A DNA stretch of 18,044 nucleotides from CAYXVU01 sp964468725 (GTDB lineage: Bacteria > Acidobacteriota > Blastocatellia > UBA7656): positions 1 to 18,044 of the forward strand of contig CAYXVU010000117.1 in the NCBI GenBank assembly GCA_964468725.1, read 5' to 3'. Both the position numbers and the translations under genes were made by a program. This document shows positions 8,700 to 15,838 of this stretch, one piece after another. Every line of letters begins with the position of its first letter. The stretch's first letter is position 1. The notes beneath the pieces were generated by a model. It did no database searches and was not told the DNA's origin. It saw only the letters and a program-made list of their open reading frames with translations.

Positions 8700-9965
8700 A
8701 TGACGGATATAAACTGGTCTCAACTACTCGCGGACGCCGATGTTGAGAGCCTGTGGAACGCCCTTTATCAACTGGTATCCCGCCATCCGAGTACGCGCCC
8801 GTTGCACTTTGCGACCGACGGTGCAGCGGTCGCTTCCGCCGTTGAGATCAACGCCGACCTCACACAAGAATTGTTTCTCGAACTCTTTCAAAAACAGCGC
8901 TTCGATCACTACTTAGACCAAAACTACAGCAGCACCGAGATTGAAAACGAACTGGCGCATATCGAAATTCCCAATCTCGTCGGCGCGCGCTTGCGCAAGC
9001 GCTACCCGGAATCTTTCCGACTGGCGCGGCGTGTCAGTTCGTTGCTGAAGACCAGTTCGCGCGTGCGCCGCTTCGACATCGAAACCGAAGAGCCGCCAGC
9101 CAATGGCAAAACCAATGGCAAATCCCCCGCCCGACGCGGACGCCCCGCGAAAAGAGCCGTTGCCAACTCGCTGACCGCGTCGCTGACGGCAGGCGCAGAG
9201 GGCGATGAAGTTGACCTCTTCGATGATTCGTTCGAAGAGGATGAAAGCGCTCCGACCGCTCGTCGCTCAGGCAAAAACGGACGCCGCCGCATGGTCAATC
9301 AGGTTTATGGGTTGCGCAAGTGGCTGCGCAGTAAAGGGGTCAAAGATAGCGGCCACTTTGAAGAGATGGCCAAAAGCGTTCCGATGCGGCGGCGTGACAC
9401 GCGCATCGTTGGCCGCTCCGGTTCATCACAACTGATTATTTCCAACCCGGAGTTGGAAGACCTCATCGTCGAGATACTGGAAGCGATTGATTCACCCGCC
9501 GATGTGCGAACCCTACGACAACTGACGCTATCGAAAATTCCGTTGCAAGATTACAACATCGCCTCACTCGATGAGCCGGTCGGCATGGGCAATGATGGCG
9601 TGATGGTGCGCCGCGATGCGCCCGACCTGCGCGAAACGCCGGAAAGCGCCCTGTTGCGCGAAGAGCAAAACGAGCAGGCGGCAGAGATGGCCGAAGAGTT
9701 TCTCAACACCTTGCGCCGCGCTGTGAATAACAACGAGCGCCGGTACGTACGACTGGTATCAACTTTGTGGCATTGTTATTACAACCCGGACGGGCCTTCG
9801 CAATTGGAAATCGCCGCTCTACTTGGCGTCTCGGATTCGCTGGTCAGCGACAACCGTCGTTTGATTGAACATCATCTGCGCTCGCTGAATCTCTCGGTCG
9901 AAGATGGTCTCGTCTTTAACGAATCGTTGCAACATCTGCTCACCGAAACCCACACCGCCCAATGA
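8700..9965 (+). CDS. Divergent sigma-70-like protein with AT-hook
   Basis: A 421-residue protein with sigma-factor traces at both ends. Residues 53-62 (DLTQELFLEL) resemble ECF sigma region 2.2, followed by a basic NLVGARLRKRYP stretch. The middle (about 125-200) is a low-complexity linker carrying an AT-hook core, RRGRPAKR (145-152), an acidic run near 168-183 and a basic patch GKNGRRR. Residues 287-295 (IASLDEPVG) match the start of the sigma region 3-4 linker of primary-type sigma factors, and 337-396 look like region 4 with a helix-turn-helix (QLEIAALLGVSDSLVSDNRRLIEHHLRSL). The usual region 4 'LRYGL' core is replaced by TLWHCYYNP. It probably binds DNA and may direct RNA polymerase, but whether it works as a sigma factor is unknown. 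Start supported by GGGAG at seven bases. Confidence 0.75.
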   Translation: MTDINWSQLLADADVESLWNALYQLVSRHPSTRPLHFATDGAAVASAVEINADLTQELFLELFQKQRFDHYLDQNYSSTEIENELAHIEIPNLVGARLRKRYPESFRLARRVSSLLKTSSRVRRFDIETEEPPANGKTNGKSPARRGRPAKRAVANSLTASLTAGAEGDEVDLFDDSFEEDESAPTARRSGKNGRRRMVNQVYGLRKWLRSKGVKDSGHFEEMAKSVPMRRRDTRIVGRSGSSQLIISNPELEDLIVEILEAIDSPADVRTLRQLTLSKIPLQDYNIASLDEPVGMGNDGVMVRRDAPDLRETPESALLREEQNEQAAEMAEEFLNTLRRAVNNNERRYVRLVSTLWHCYYNPDGPSQLEIAALLGVSDSLVSDNRRLIEHHLRSLNLSVEDGLVFNESLQHLLTETHTAQ

Positions 9966-9970
9966 AACGA

Positions 9971-9988
9971 TTGCCGGTTGTCCGGCAA
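9971..9988. terminator. Perfect hairpin after the sigma-like gene
   Basis: TTGCCGG (9971-9977) and CCGGCAA (9982-9988) form a perfect seven-pair stem with a TTGT loop, five bases after the stop codon. No T-run follows on the plus strand, so it may stabilise the mRNA end and not terminate on its own. Confidence 0.4.
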
Positions 9989-10028
9989 AGATCGAATGTC
10001 TAAGGTGAATAGTTACCGGCTGAACGTT

Positions 10029-10125
10029 GAAGGGTCAAAGGCTAGCGGACAAACAGATAAGAAGGTCGCCGTCCGCTATTTTCCCGAGCCCTTCCCTCAC
10101 CCTTTCATCCCTTCATCCCTTTACT
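10029..10125. repeat. Dispersed intergenic repeat, copy B
   Basis: Diverged second copy of the repeat at 2196-2310: GTTGAAG start, AGAAGGTCGCCGT, CGCTATTTT, then the pyrimidine arm with the identical 18-mer TCACCCTTTCATCCCTTC at 10097-10114. It fills the gap between the sigma-like gene and the convergent MFS gene and reaches almost to the MFS stop codon (10145-10147). The pyrimidine arm keeps a loose 7-base period (TTCATCC, CTTCATC, CCTTTAC and so on). Confidence 0.55.
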
Positions 10126-10144
10126 TCGTCATCCCCGTATCCGT

Positions 10145-11494
10145 TTACCTCGATTCAGGATTCGTTGCCGACAGTGCTTCGGCAGGCAATGAGGCTTCTG
10201 ATCGGCTCAGTCTCCGGTGCACGATGAACCACAAAGCGCCGGGGAATAAAAAGGTGATGCCTAAGATCATCGCCATCGTGCGCGGCGCGATGCCCACGTG
10301 ATCGAGTCCCCAACCCGTCAGATAGACAGATAGAGAAACCGCCAGCGTCAATAACGCCATCTCCAATGCGAATACGCGCCCCATGAAGCGATTGTCTACG
10401 GTGAGTTGCAACAATGTCGCCGAGAAGACCCATTGAATGCTGCCGCCTGCGTGCGCGCCGATGGCGAATAGGGCTGCCGCCCACAACGTCGGCGCGTAGG
10501 CAAAGAGCAAATAGAAGAGCGTCGAGACGAGAAAGGCATAGCCGATTGCGCGCCGCATGGCTTGCACGGAACTGCGGGTCATCTGTCTGGCAATCACCGG
10601 CCCAAGCAATGCGCCCAACCCGCGCGCCGCATACAACAGACCGATTGAGGTGCTGCCATCACGCCCAACCGGGAAAATCTGCTTGCCGAACACTGTCAAT
10701 AGCAGTAACACGCCGCCGCCCAATCCCCATCCGCTTTTGACCATCAATAACGCCGTCACGCGAGGATTGGCTTTCAAATACCGAGCCCCATCAATCAAGT
10801 CACGGATGCCGGTTGCTTCGGCAAGGGAAAGCGAGCGCGGCTCCGCGTCGCCCGTTGTTGATAGTTTCGGCACGCGCACGAACCAAACGAAGGCCGCCGA
10901 CATGAAAAAGGTCGCCGAATCAATCACAAACGCTGTGTCTCGACCCAATGCGTCGGTCACCAATCCGCCGAGCGCCGCGCCGAGCGCTAAGGTGACAGAC
11001 CACGACGCGCTCGCCAAAGCGTTTGCTGCAATCAAGGAATTACGTTCCACAATATTTGGAATGATCGCCGAATGCGCGGGTTCAAAAAAAGAGGTTGCGA
11101 CGACTTGCAACGCCGTCAGCAGGTAGACGAGCCAAACCTGATCGGGGCGATCAATGAACAGAAAACCCAAAACGAGAAGCCCGCGAAGGATGTCGGACAT
11201 GATGAGGATGGCTTTGCGATTGAAGCGATCTGCGACGACGCCCGCCAACGGGCTGACGAAAAATTGCGGCAGCAGTTTGAGGATGAGGATAAAGCCGACG
11301 GCTTCGCCTGAGCCGGTCAGGTTTAACATCAAGGTGAACAACGCTACGCTGTTGAACCAATCGCCGGTCTGAGAAATCAGCAATCCCGTCCACAGCTTTC
11401 GGAAGTCCCGGTTTTCGCGGAGCAGTCGGACATAGCCCGTCGTATCTTGATCGCGGTTCACATTGGCATTGTAAGAAGCCGCGCCACCCCCCAC
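10145..11494 (-). CDS. MFS exporter (MFS_3/EntS-like)
   Basis: A roughly 449-residue inner-membrane transporter with twelve hydrophobic segments expected for the major facilitator superfamily. The N-terminal half shows the features of the EntS-type (MFS_3) exporters: FRKLWTGLLISQTGDWFNSVAL in TM1, motif A GVVADRFNRKAIL (85-97) after TM2, and FEPAHSAIIPNIV before TM5. Such proteins use the proton gradient to expel small molecules, for example siderophores or drugs; the substrate here cannot be read from sequence. The annotated start is a GTG at 11494 without a clear ribosome binding site; another GTG at 11461 is possible, so the N-terminus is uncertain by about 11 residues. The divergent LysR-type gene begins about 160 bases away and is a plausible regulator. 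Confidence 0.92.
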   Translation of the reverse strand: MGGGAASYNANVNRDQDTTGYVRLLRENRDFRKLWTGLLISQTGDWFNSVALFTLMLNLTGSGEAVGFILILKLLPQFFVSPLAGVVADRFNRKAILIMSDILRGLLVLGFLFIDRPDQVWLVYLLTALQVVATSFFEPAHSAIIPNIVERNSLIAANALASASWSVTLALGAALGGLVTDALGRDTAFVIDSATFFMSAAFVWFVRVPKLSTTGDAEPRSLSLAEATGIRDLIDGARYLKANPRVTALLMVKSGWGLGGGVLLLLTVFGKQIFPVGRDGSTSIGLLYAARGLGALLGPVIARQMTRSSVQAMRRAIGYAFLVSTLFYLLFAYAPTLWAAALFAIGAHAGGSIQWVFSATLLQLTVDNRFMGRVFALEMALLTLAVSLSVYLTGWGLDHVGIAPRTMAMILGITFLFPGALWFIVHRRLSRSEASLPAEALSATNPESR

Positions 11495-11545
11495 AAGTCA
11501 GCACCGCGGGCAGCCGCAAGCGCGCATCTCAGTGCGAACCGCCCG

Positions 11546-11567
11546 CTGTCACAACCGTTACAAACAG
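11546..11567. promoter_or_regulatory. Imperfect dyad between the MFS and LysR genes
   Basis: CTGT-N3-AAC-C-GTT-N4-ACAG gives an almost symmetric site in the divergent gap. LysR-type regulators bind imperfect dyads in such positions, but this one lacks the classic T-N11-A core, so the call is tentative. Confidence 0.2.
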
Positions 11568-11606
11568 GCTTTGCTTTCCAGCTTCTACCTCATCAGCGTG
11601 AGGTTG

Positions 11607-11615
11607 TGGTATAAG
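11607..11615 (+). promoter_or_regulatory. Extended -10 promoter of the LysR-type gene
   Basis: TGG-TATAAG, identical to the element at 8192-8200. Transcription would start near 11622, giving a leader of about 33 bases to the ATG at 11655. This places the open frame upstream of 11655 partly outside the transcript and supports the shorter protein. Confidence 0.5.
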
Positions 11616-11654
11616 CATAGCGAAAAACTGAATCTCTCAAAATCAGGTGAGCGA

Positions 11655-12545
11655 ATGCATATCGAAAACTTGCAAGTCTTCTGCGATTTGATTGATACGC
11701 GCAGCTTTTCGAAAGCCGCAAGTAAAAATTTCATTTCGCAATCCGCTGTCAGCCAGCAGGTCAAGGCGCTCGAAGACCGCTTCAATCGCAAATTCGTTGA
11801 GCGCAATAAGCGTGGGCTGATTCCGACGGCTGCTGGGCTGACCTTTTATCAAGGCTGCCGCGACATCCTCGAACGCTACGCGGCTCTGGAAGAAGAGATG
11901 AAAGGCTTGAGCAATATCGTCAGCGGACAAATTCGCATCGCGGCCATTTATTCGGTCGGCATTCACGAACTGTCGCCGGTCGTCAAACGCTTCATTAAAA
12001 CCTATCCGCAGGTCAACATTCATATCGAGTTCAGCCGCACGACGAAAATCTACGAAGATGCGATCAATGGCGGCATTGACCTCGGCATCGTCGCCTATCC
12101 AGCCCTGCGTCCGCAGATTGAGATTATCTCTTTTCGCACCGATAAACTGGTCTTGGTCTGTAGCCCCGACTCGGACTTTGCAACGCGCCAACGCATTCAC
12201 ATTAAGAGACTGGAAGGTCAACGATTGATCGGCTTCGAGCGTGACATCCCGACGCGCAAAGCGATTGACCGCATCCTGCGCGACCGCAGCATCACGGCGC
12301 AAAACGTCATGGAATTCGATAACATCGAAACCATCAAACGCTCGGTCGAAGCCGATCTGGGGATAGCGATTTTGCCGCGCGCGACGGTCGAAAACGAAGT
12401 GCGCGCCGGAACCTTGCGGGCGGTGAGCTTTACCGAAACCTTTGAACGTCCCATTGCCATTATTCACAAAAAGGGGAAAGTCTTCAGCACCGCCGCGCAT
12501 CGTTTCATCACTATGCTGAGCGAAGAAAACCTCTCTTCTACCTGA
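11655..12545 (+). CDS. LysR-type transcriptional regulator
   Basis: A 296-residue LysR-family regulator, the usual length. The N-terminal winged helix-turn-helix (about 3-61) reads MHIENLQVFCDLIDTRSFSKAA followed by SQSAVSQQVKALE, with FVERNKRGLIPTAAG for the wing. A linker helix leads to the effector-binding domain (about 87-290), which shows the two-lobed periplasmic-binding fold pattern (SGQIRIAAIYSVG, then GGIDLGIVAYP). The start at 11655 is favoured over the in-frame ATG at 11532: it has AGGTGA four bases upstream, it begins where the family begins, and it lies downstream of the predicted transcription start. It is divergent from the MFS exporter, so it may control that gene and itself in response to a small molecule that cannot be named from sequence. 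Confidence 0.93.
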   Translation: MHIENLQVFCDLIDTRSFSKAASKNFISQSAVSQQVKALEDRFNRKFVERNKRGLIPTAAGLTFYQGCRDILERYAALEEEMKGLSNIVSGQIRIAAIYSVGIHELSPVVKRFIKTYPQVNIHIEFSRTTKIYEDAINGGIDLGIVAYPALRPQIEIISFRTDKLVLVCSPDSDFATRQRIHIKRLEGQRLIGFERDIPTRKAIDRILRDRSITAQNVMEFDNIETIKRSVEADLGIAILPRATVENEVRAGTLRAVSFTETFERPIAIIHKKGKVFSTAAHRFITMLSEENLSST

Positions 12546-12749
12546 ACGGCAGATGACAAGAAAAGTGCTCGGAGTCCGCTTGCTTCTTCTGTTCCGGGTT
12601 AGCTTTTGTTGCGGGCGGATATAAAGCCTTGGCCTGGCCTTACACTTCGGCGGTCAATCCAATTTCGGGCAAATAGCAGCGATACGCAGACAGCAAAGCA
12701 GGCTTAGGTTACGCCGAGAAGGTGGGGGTCATGCCGGTCTACTGCTGCA
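12546..12749. other. Convergent gap between the LysR and GCS2-CBS genes
   Basis: This 204-base stretch receives both transcripts. I see no open frame with family features and no good terminator: TCGGCG (12647-12652) can pair with CGCCGA (12712-12717) and AAGCCT (12624-12629) with AGGCTT (12700-12705), but these two pairings cross each other and neither has a U-tract. Confidence 0.4.
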
Positions 12750-14720
12750 TCATTGGCTGGCGGCGCTCTCGCTTCCCCGTGCCGAATGCCGCGACTCCTC
12801 TTCAGGCGCTTCGATAAAACTTTCGTCAAGTAATCGCGCGGCAATCGCTAAAAAGTCATAAGCCGTAATCAATCCCACCAATTTGTCTCCTTCAACCACC
12901 GGCAGGCAGCCGATATTGTGATCGCGCATCAAGTGCAAGGCTTGCAGGGTCGTCATCTCAGGGGTTGCGGTGATTGGGTGTGGTTTCATGATTTCGCCGA
13001 CAATCACAGATGCAGCATTCTGCGAGCGTTTGCCGTGCGCTAACAGGCGCAATAAATCTCGGTGCGAAACGATTCCGACCAATCGCCCGTCATCGTCTTC
13101 AACGGGCACATGGCGAATGTGTTTCCAATCCATCACGCTAGCAGCCAGATCAACGATGTCTTCGGGTCTGACCGTAAAGAGGTCTGTAGTCATCAACTGT
13201 CCGACGGTCTGATAGCTCTGCATCCAATTGCTTGCCTCGGTCATCTCTGCGAGCGGCCAGGTATGCACAGGCTCGCCGGTTTGCTGATGCTCCTTGATGG
13301 CTGAGGCCACCGCACGATGGCGAACGCTCGGTCGGTTCTGCCCGCCGATGCGCGCCAGCGAATCGAGCATCCATTGCGCGCCCGTCTGTCCGCTCTGCAC
13401 GCGAGATTGAATGATGTTCAAGTAATGATGCACATCTTCGGACGCCAGGCCGCTCTGTTGCAGCCCCTGTTGCGCCAGCGGTAAGAGGTGGTGGAGGATG
13501 AGCGCACTGGCCGAATGGGTCTTCCCATCGAGCCAGCGAAATTGCGCTTTCAGCCCATAACGTGCCGCCAAGACGAAATTCTCTTTCGCATCATCGAAAG
13601 CCATCTTCTTAGCGACATCGCCATACTCATCGGGCATAGCGGACATCAAGCCCAAAAAGAAAGCAGCATTGGCGACTTCGTCAAGCGTCGTTGGCCCTGA
13701 TGGCAGAGCGCGGGCTTCGATTCGCAGATGCGGGCGACCTTCGCAGACGCCGTAGCAAGCGCGATTCCAACGCCAGATCGTGCCGTTATGCAACCGCCAT
13801 GCGGACAGCGAGGGAATGCCGCCGCGCGCCAATACGTCGAGCGCATTCTCTTCGAGTTGTCGCGTCAGGATGACGCGAAAGCGTGCAACGTCTTCGTGAA
13901 AGACTTCGAGAATCGAATCGTTGACCCACCGGTCACCGAAGCCGACGCGCGTCGGCTGGCTGCGCGCTTGATGCGTCGCCGAGCGCACATCAACGGAATG
14001 CTGGAAGAGAGCCAGTCGCGTCTCTTGCCATAGCCGATGGCCGAGCAGGAGCGGCGAGTTGACCGCTGCCGCCAAGACCGGAGCAATGGCAACCTGCGCT
14101 TGATTGTACCGTTCAACGAACTCTTCGGCTCCGACTTGCAGATGCACCTGAAAACTGGTGTTGCAGGCTTCGAGCATCACGTTGTCATGGGTGATTTGCA
14201 GCTCATCGAGGCCTTTGATGTGAATGTTGAAAACGCCGCCGCGTAATTTCGTGATGACCTGATTCATCTCGCGGTAACGCGCAGAGGGCGTCAGGTTATC
14301 GAGTGAGAGGTCGGCAAGCCGCATGGTCGGCAAAATCCCTGTGAGCAAAACATCGGCGGTAAACTCTTTCGCGGCGCGGCGCACCTTTTCGACCAGTTCG
14401 TTGACCTCTGCGTGCAGCAAACTGAGACAGCGACCGGTCAGTTCGAGGGGTGACAGATTGGCTTCGAGGTTGAATCGCCCGATCTCAGTCGTAAAGCGCG
14501 GGTCATTGAGTCGCTGCAACAACTCGACGACAATCGGCGCTGGCCGCATGCAGGCATCCACCAGAAACATCTCTTGCTCGGCTCCGATGCGACGGACGCC
14601 ATTTTCGAGTTGGCCGTTTTCGAGCATCTGCTCTAACGCCTGCAAGTCTGTGAGCAAAGCCTTCATGAAGGTTTGCACACCCTGCTCCTGCGTCTCCTGA
14701 GAAACGTTATGCTCGCCCAT
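12750..14720 (-). CDS. GCS2-family glutamate-cysteine ligase-like protein fused to two CBS domains
   Basis: A 656-residue cytoplasmic protein. Residues about 40-400 belong to the GCS2 (YbdK-like) ATP-dependent carboxylate-amine ligase group: RRIGAEQEMFLVD with the acidic EQE pair (48-50), EACNTSFQVHLQV (185-197) and RIEARALPSGPT (333-344). Family members join an amino group to the gamma-carboxylate of glutamate or to related acids; the actual substrate here is unknown. Two CBS modules follow (about 503-560 and 573-630: VGQLMTTDLFTVRPEDIV, then VGEIMKPHPITATPEMT), which in other proteins bind AMP, ATP or S-adenosylmethionine. The fusion suggests ligation controlled by adenylate level. The ATG at 14720 is chosen because GGAG lies seven bases upstream; a GTG at 14735 would add five residues. 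The last 20 residues are polar and probably disordered. Confidence 0.9.
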   Translation of the reverse strand: MGEHNVSQETQEQGVQTFMKALLTDLQALEQMLENGQLENGVRRIGAEQEMFLVDACMRPAPIVVELLQRLNDPRFTTEIGRFNLEANLSPLELTGRCLSLLHAEVNELVEKVRRAAKEFTADVLLTGILPTMRLADLSLDNLTPSARYREMNQVITKLRGGVFNIHIKGLDELQITHDNVMLEACNTSFQVHLQVGAEEFVERYNQAQVAIAPVLAAAVNSPLLLGHRLWQETRLALFQHSVDVRSATHQARSQPTRVGFGDRWVNDSILEVFHEDVARFRVILTRQLEENALDVLARGGIPSLSAWRLHNGTIWRWNRACYGVCEGRPHLRIEARALPSGPTTLDEVANAAFFLGLMSAMPDEYGDVAKKMAFDDAKENFVLAARYGLKAQFRWLDGKTHSASALILHHLLPLAQQGLQQSGLASEDVHHYLNIIQSRVQSGQTGAQWMLDSLARIGGQNRPSVRHRAVASAIKEHQQTGEPVHTWPLAEMTEASNWMQSYQTVGQLMTTDLFTVRPEDIVDLAASVMDWKHIRHVPVEDDDGRLVGIVSHRDLLRLLAHGKRSQNAASVIVGEIMKPHPITATPEMTTLQALHLMRDHNIGCLPVVEGDKLVGLITAYDFLAIAARLLDESFIEAPEEESRHSARGSESAASQ

Positions 14721-15068
14721 AAGAAGTCTCCGCACAGATTTGGAGTTGTGCCCCCCGGCCGCGCGGCGTCACTCTACCACAAGAGGTAAGAAATGGCGTA
14801 GCCGATTCGGCGGGTCGGTGCGGCAGAGCCAGAAGGTGGCCCGGCCATTCCGTTTTCTATGAGGTAGAGTTGAACCGATAAAGTTCAACCAGAGGTGGAA
14901 CGCGGATAAGGAAGAGGCTTCCGAATCAAGTGAGCGTATTCGTGAACCTCCTCATCATCCGGGTTCGATCTTCCCCCTGCTCCGTTGCCCATCAAACAAC
15001 GGATAGTCTGTTCGTCAGCCTGCCGTCTTTAGGCTGAGACGAAAGCGACTGGCAGAAATGCAGCGGCG
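14721..15068. other. Gene-free gap with a GTTGAAC inverted repeat
   Basis: No open frame with family features. GTTGAAC (14869-14875) and GTTCAAC (14883-14889) form a perfect seven-base inverted repeat with a CGATAAA spacer, a possible operator or hairpin about 150 bases upstream of the GCS2-CBS gene. GAGGTRRRA-like words recur near 14783, 14861 and 14892. A weak extended -10 on the minus strand (TGG-TAGAGT) precedes the gene. No clear -35 is present. Confidence 0.4.
14982..15042 (-). terminator. Two hairpins after the secreted-protein gene
   Basis: On the minus strand, after the stop at 15069, a ten-pair stem (TCGTC-AGCCT at 15012-15021 with AGGCT at 15031-15035 and GACGA at 15038-15042, two-base bulge) is followed by a six-pair stem (CCGTTG 14982-14987, CAACGG 14997-15002). 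Neither has a U-tract, so they may mark a Rho-dependent end or protect the mRNA 3' end. Confidence 0.35.
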
Positions 15069-15797
15069 CTACTGTTTTTTCGCCATCCAAGTCGCTTCGC
15101 CAAAATCACCGAGTTTGGCCGTGCCTTTCATGGCGTCTTTGCTTTCGACTTTGCCGGTGTAAACAATCTCAACCTCCTGCCCTTGCGCGTTGACCTTGAC
15201 GGAGAATTTGATGTCGTTGCCGGTCACCGTGCCATTGACTGGCCCTTCGCCAAACTGGCCTTTGTAGCTGCCGCTCAGCTTCTCGCCCTCTTGTTTGAAG
15301 GTGAAGACAGGACTGCCCGATCCTTGCGGGGTTTCGACAGTGAACTGCCACGTGCCGGTTACATTGACGGCTCCGGCAGAGGCCGCAGGCATAGAAGAAG
15401 CCGCCATCGCGCCTTCCTTTTGCATCACGGCTGACCATTCGCCCGAGGCGAGGCCGCCAAAATCCGCATCGCCTTTCATCGCGCCGCCTTCGATTTTGCC
15501 TTTGTAGGTAATCACCATGTCATTACCGCCGAACTGAATGGTCAACACCAAAGTAATATCGCTGCCATTGACGGTGATGCTGTCATAGCTGCGCTCGCCT
15601 TGCGGCGATTTCGCTTTGGCAATCAATTTGCCGTTCTCTTCACTAATGACCAACGTGCCTTTGCGCTCGCCCATCGGCGTGACCGTCGTCATCTCCCAGT
15701 TGCCCACCACTTTGGTGTTGCCTTGTGCGCGTGCCGTAAGCGCTACAGCGGCACTCAGCAGCAAACAAAGTGAAAATAGGGTGCAGAGTTTTTTCAT
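15069..15797 (-). CDS. Secreted protein with two tandem copies of one beta-rich domain
   Basis: A 242-residue exported protein. A Sec signal peptide (1-24, cut predicted after ARA) is followed by two homologous domains of about 95 residues, 31-125 and 147-240, joined by an Ala/Ser-rich linker. They align throughout: GNWEMTTVTPMGE with GTWQFTVETPQGS, NGKLIAKAK with GEKLSGSYK, VNGSDITLVL with VTGNDIKFSV, MVITYKGKIEGGAMKGDADFG with VEIVYTGKVESKDAMKGTAKLG. The pattern of short strands with G-x-W at the start and a final (E)xW resembles small lipocalin-like or calycin barrels, but I cannot name a family or ligand. AGGAG five bases before the ATG fixes the start. It lies 41 bases after the sigma-54 activator stop and is probably co-transcribed with it. 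Confidence 0.85.
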   Translation of the reverse strand: MKKLCTLFSLCLLLSAAVALTARAQGNTKVVGNWEMTTVTPMGERKGTLVISEENGKLIAKAKSPQGERSYDSITVNGSDITLVLTIQFGGNDMVITYKGKIEGGAMKGDADFGGLASGEWSAVMQKEGAMAASSMPAASAGAVNVTGTWQFTVETPQGSGSPVFTFKQEGEKLSGSYKGQFGEGPVNGTVTGNDIKFSVKVNAQGQEVEIVYTGKVESKDAMKGTAKLGDFGEATWMAKKQ

Positions 15798-15838
15798 GAT
15801 CTCTCCTCTGTGATGAAAATGAGAATCGGTTACAGGGT

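Noticed and set aside
11532..11654. Longer N-terminus for the LysR regulator
   Set aside because: The extra 41 residues precede the normal LysR start, which has its own AGGTGA site and lies downstream of the predicted transcription start.
11643..12500. 285-codon open frame on the minus strand
   Set aside because: Antisense to the LysR gene, without a ribosome binding site or recognisable domain.
14962..14970. GGTTCGATC, resembling a tRNA T-loop
   Set aside because: The flanking bases do not form a five-pair T-stem and no acceptor, D or anticodon arms can be drawn.
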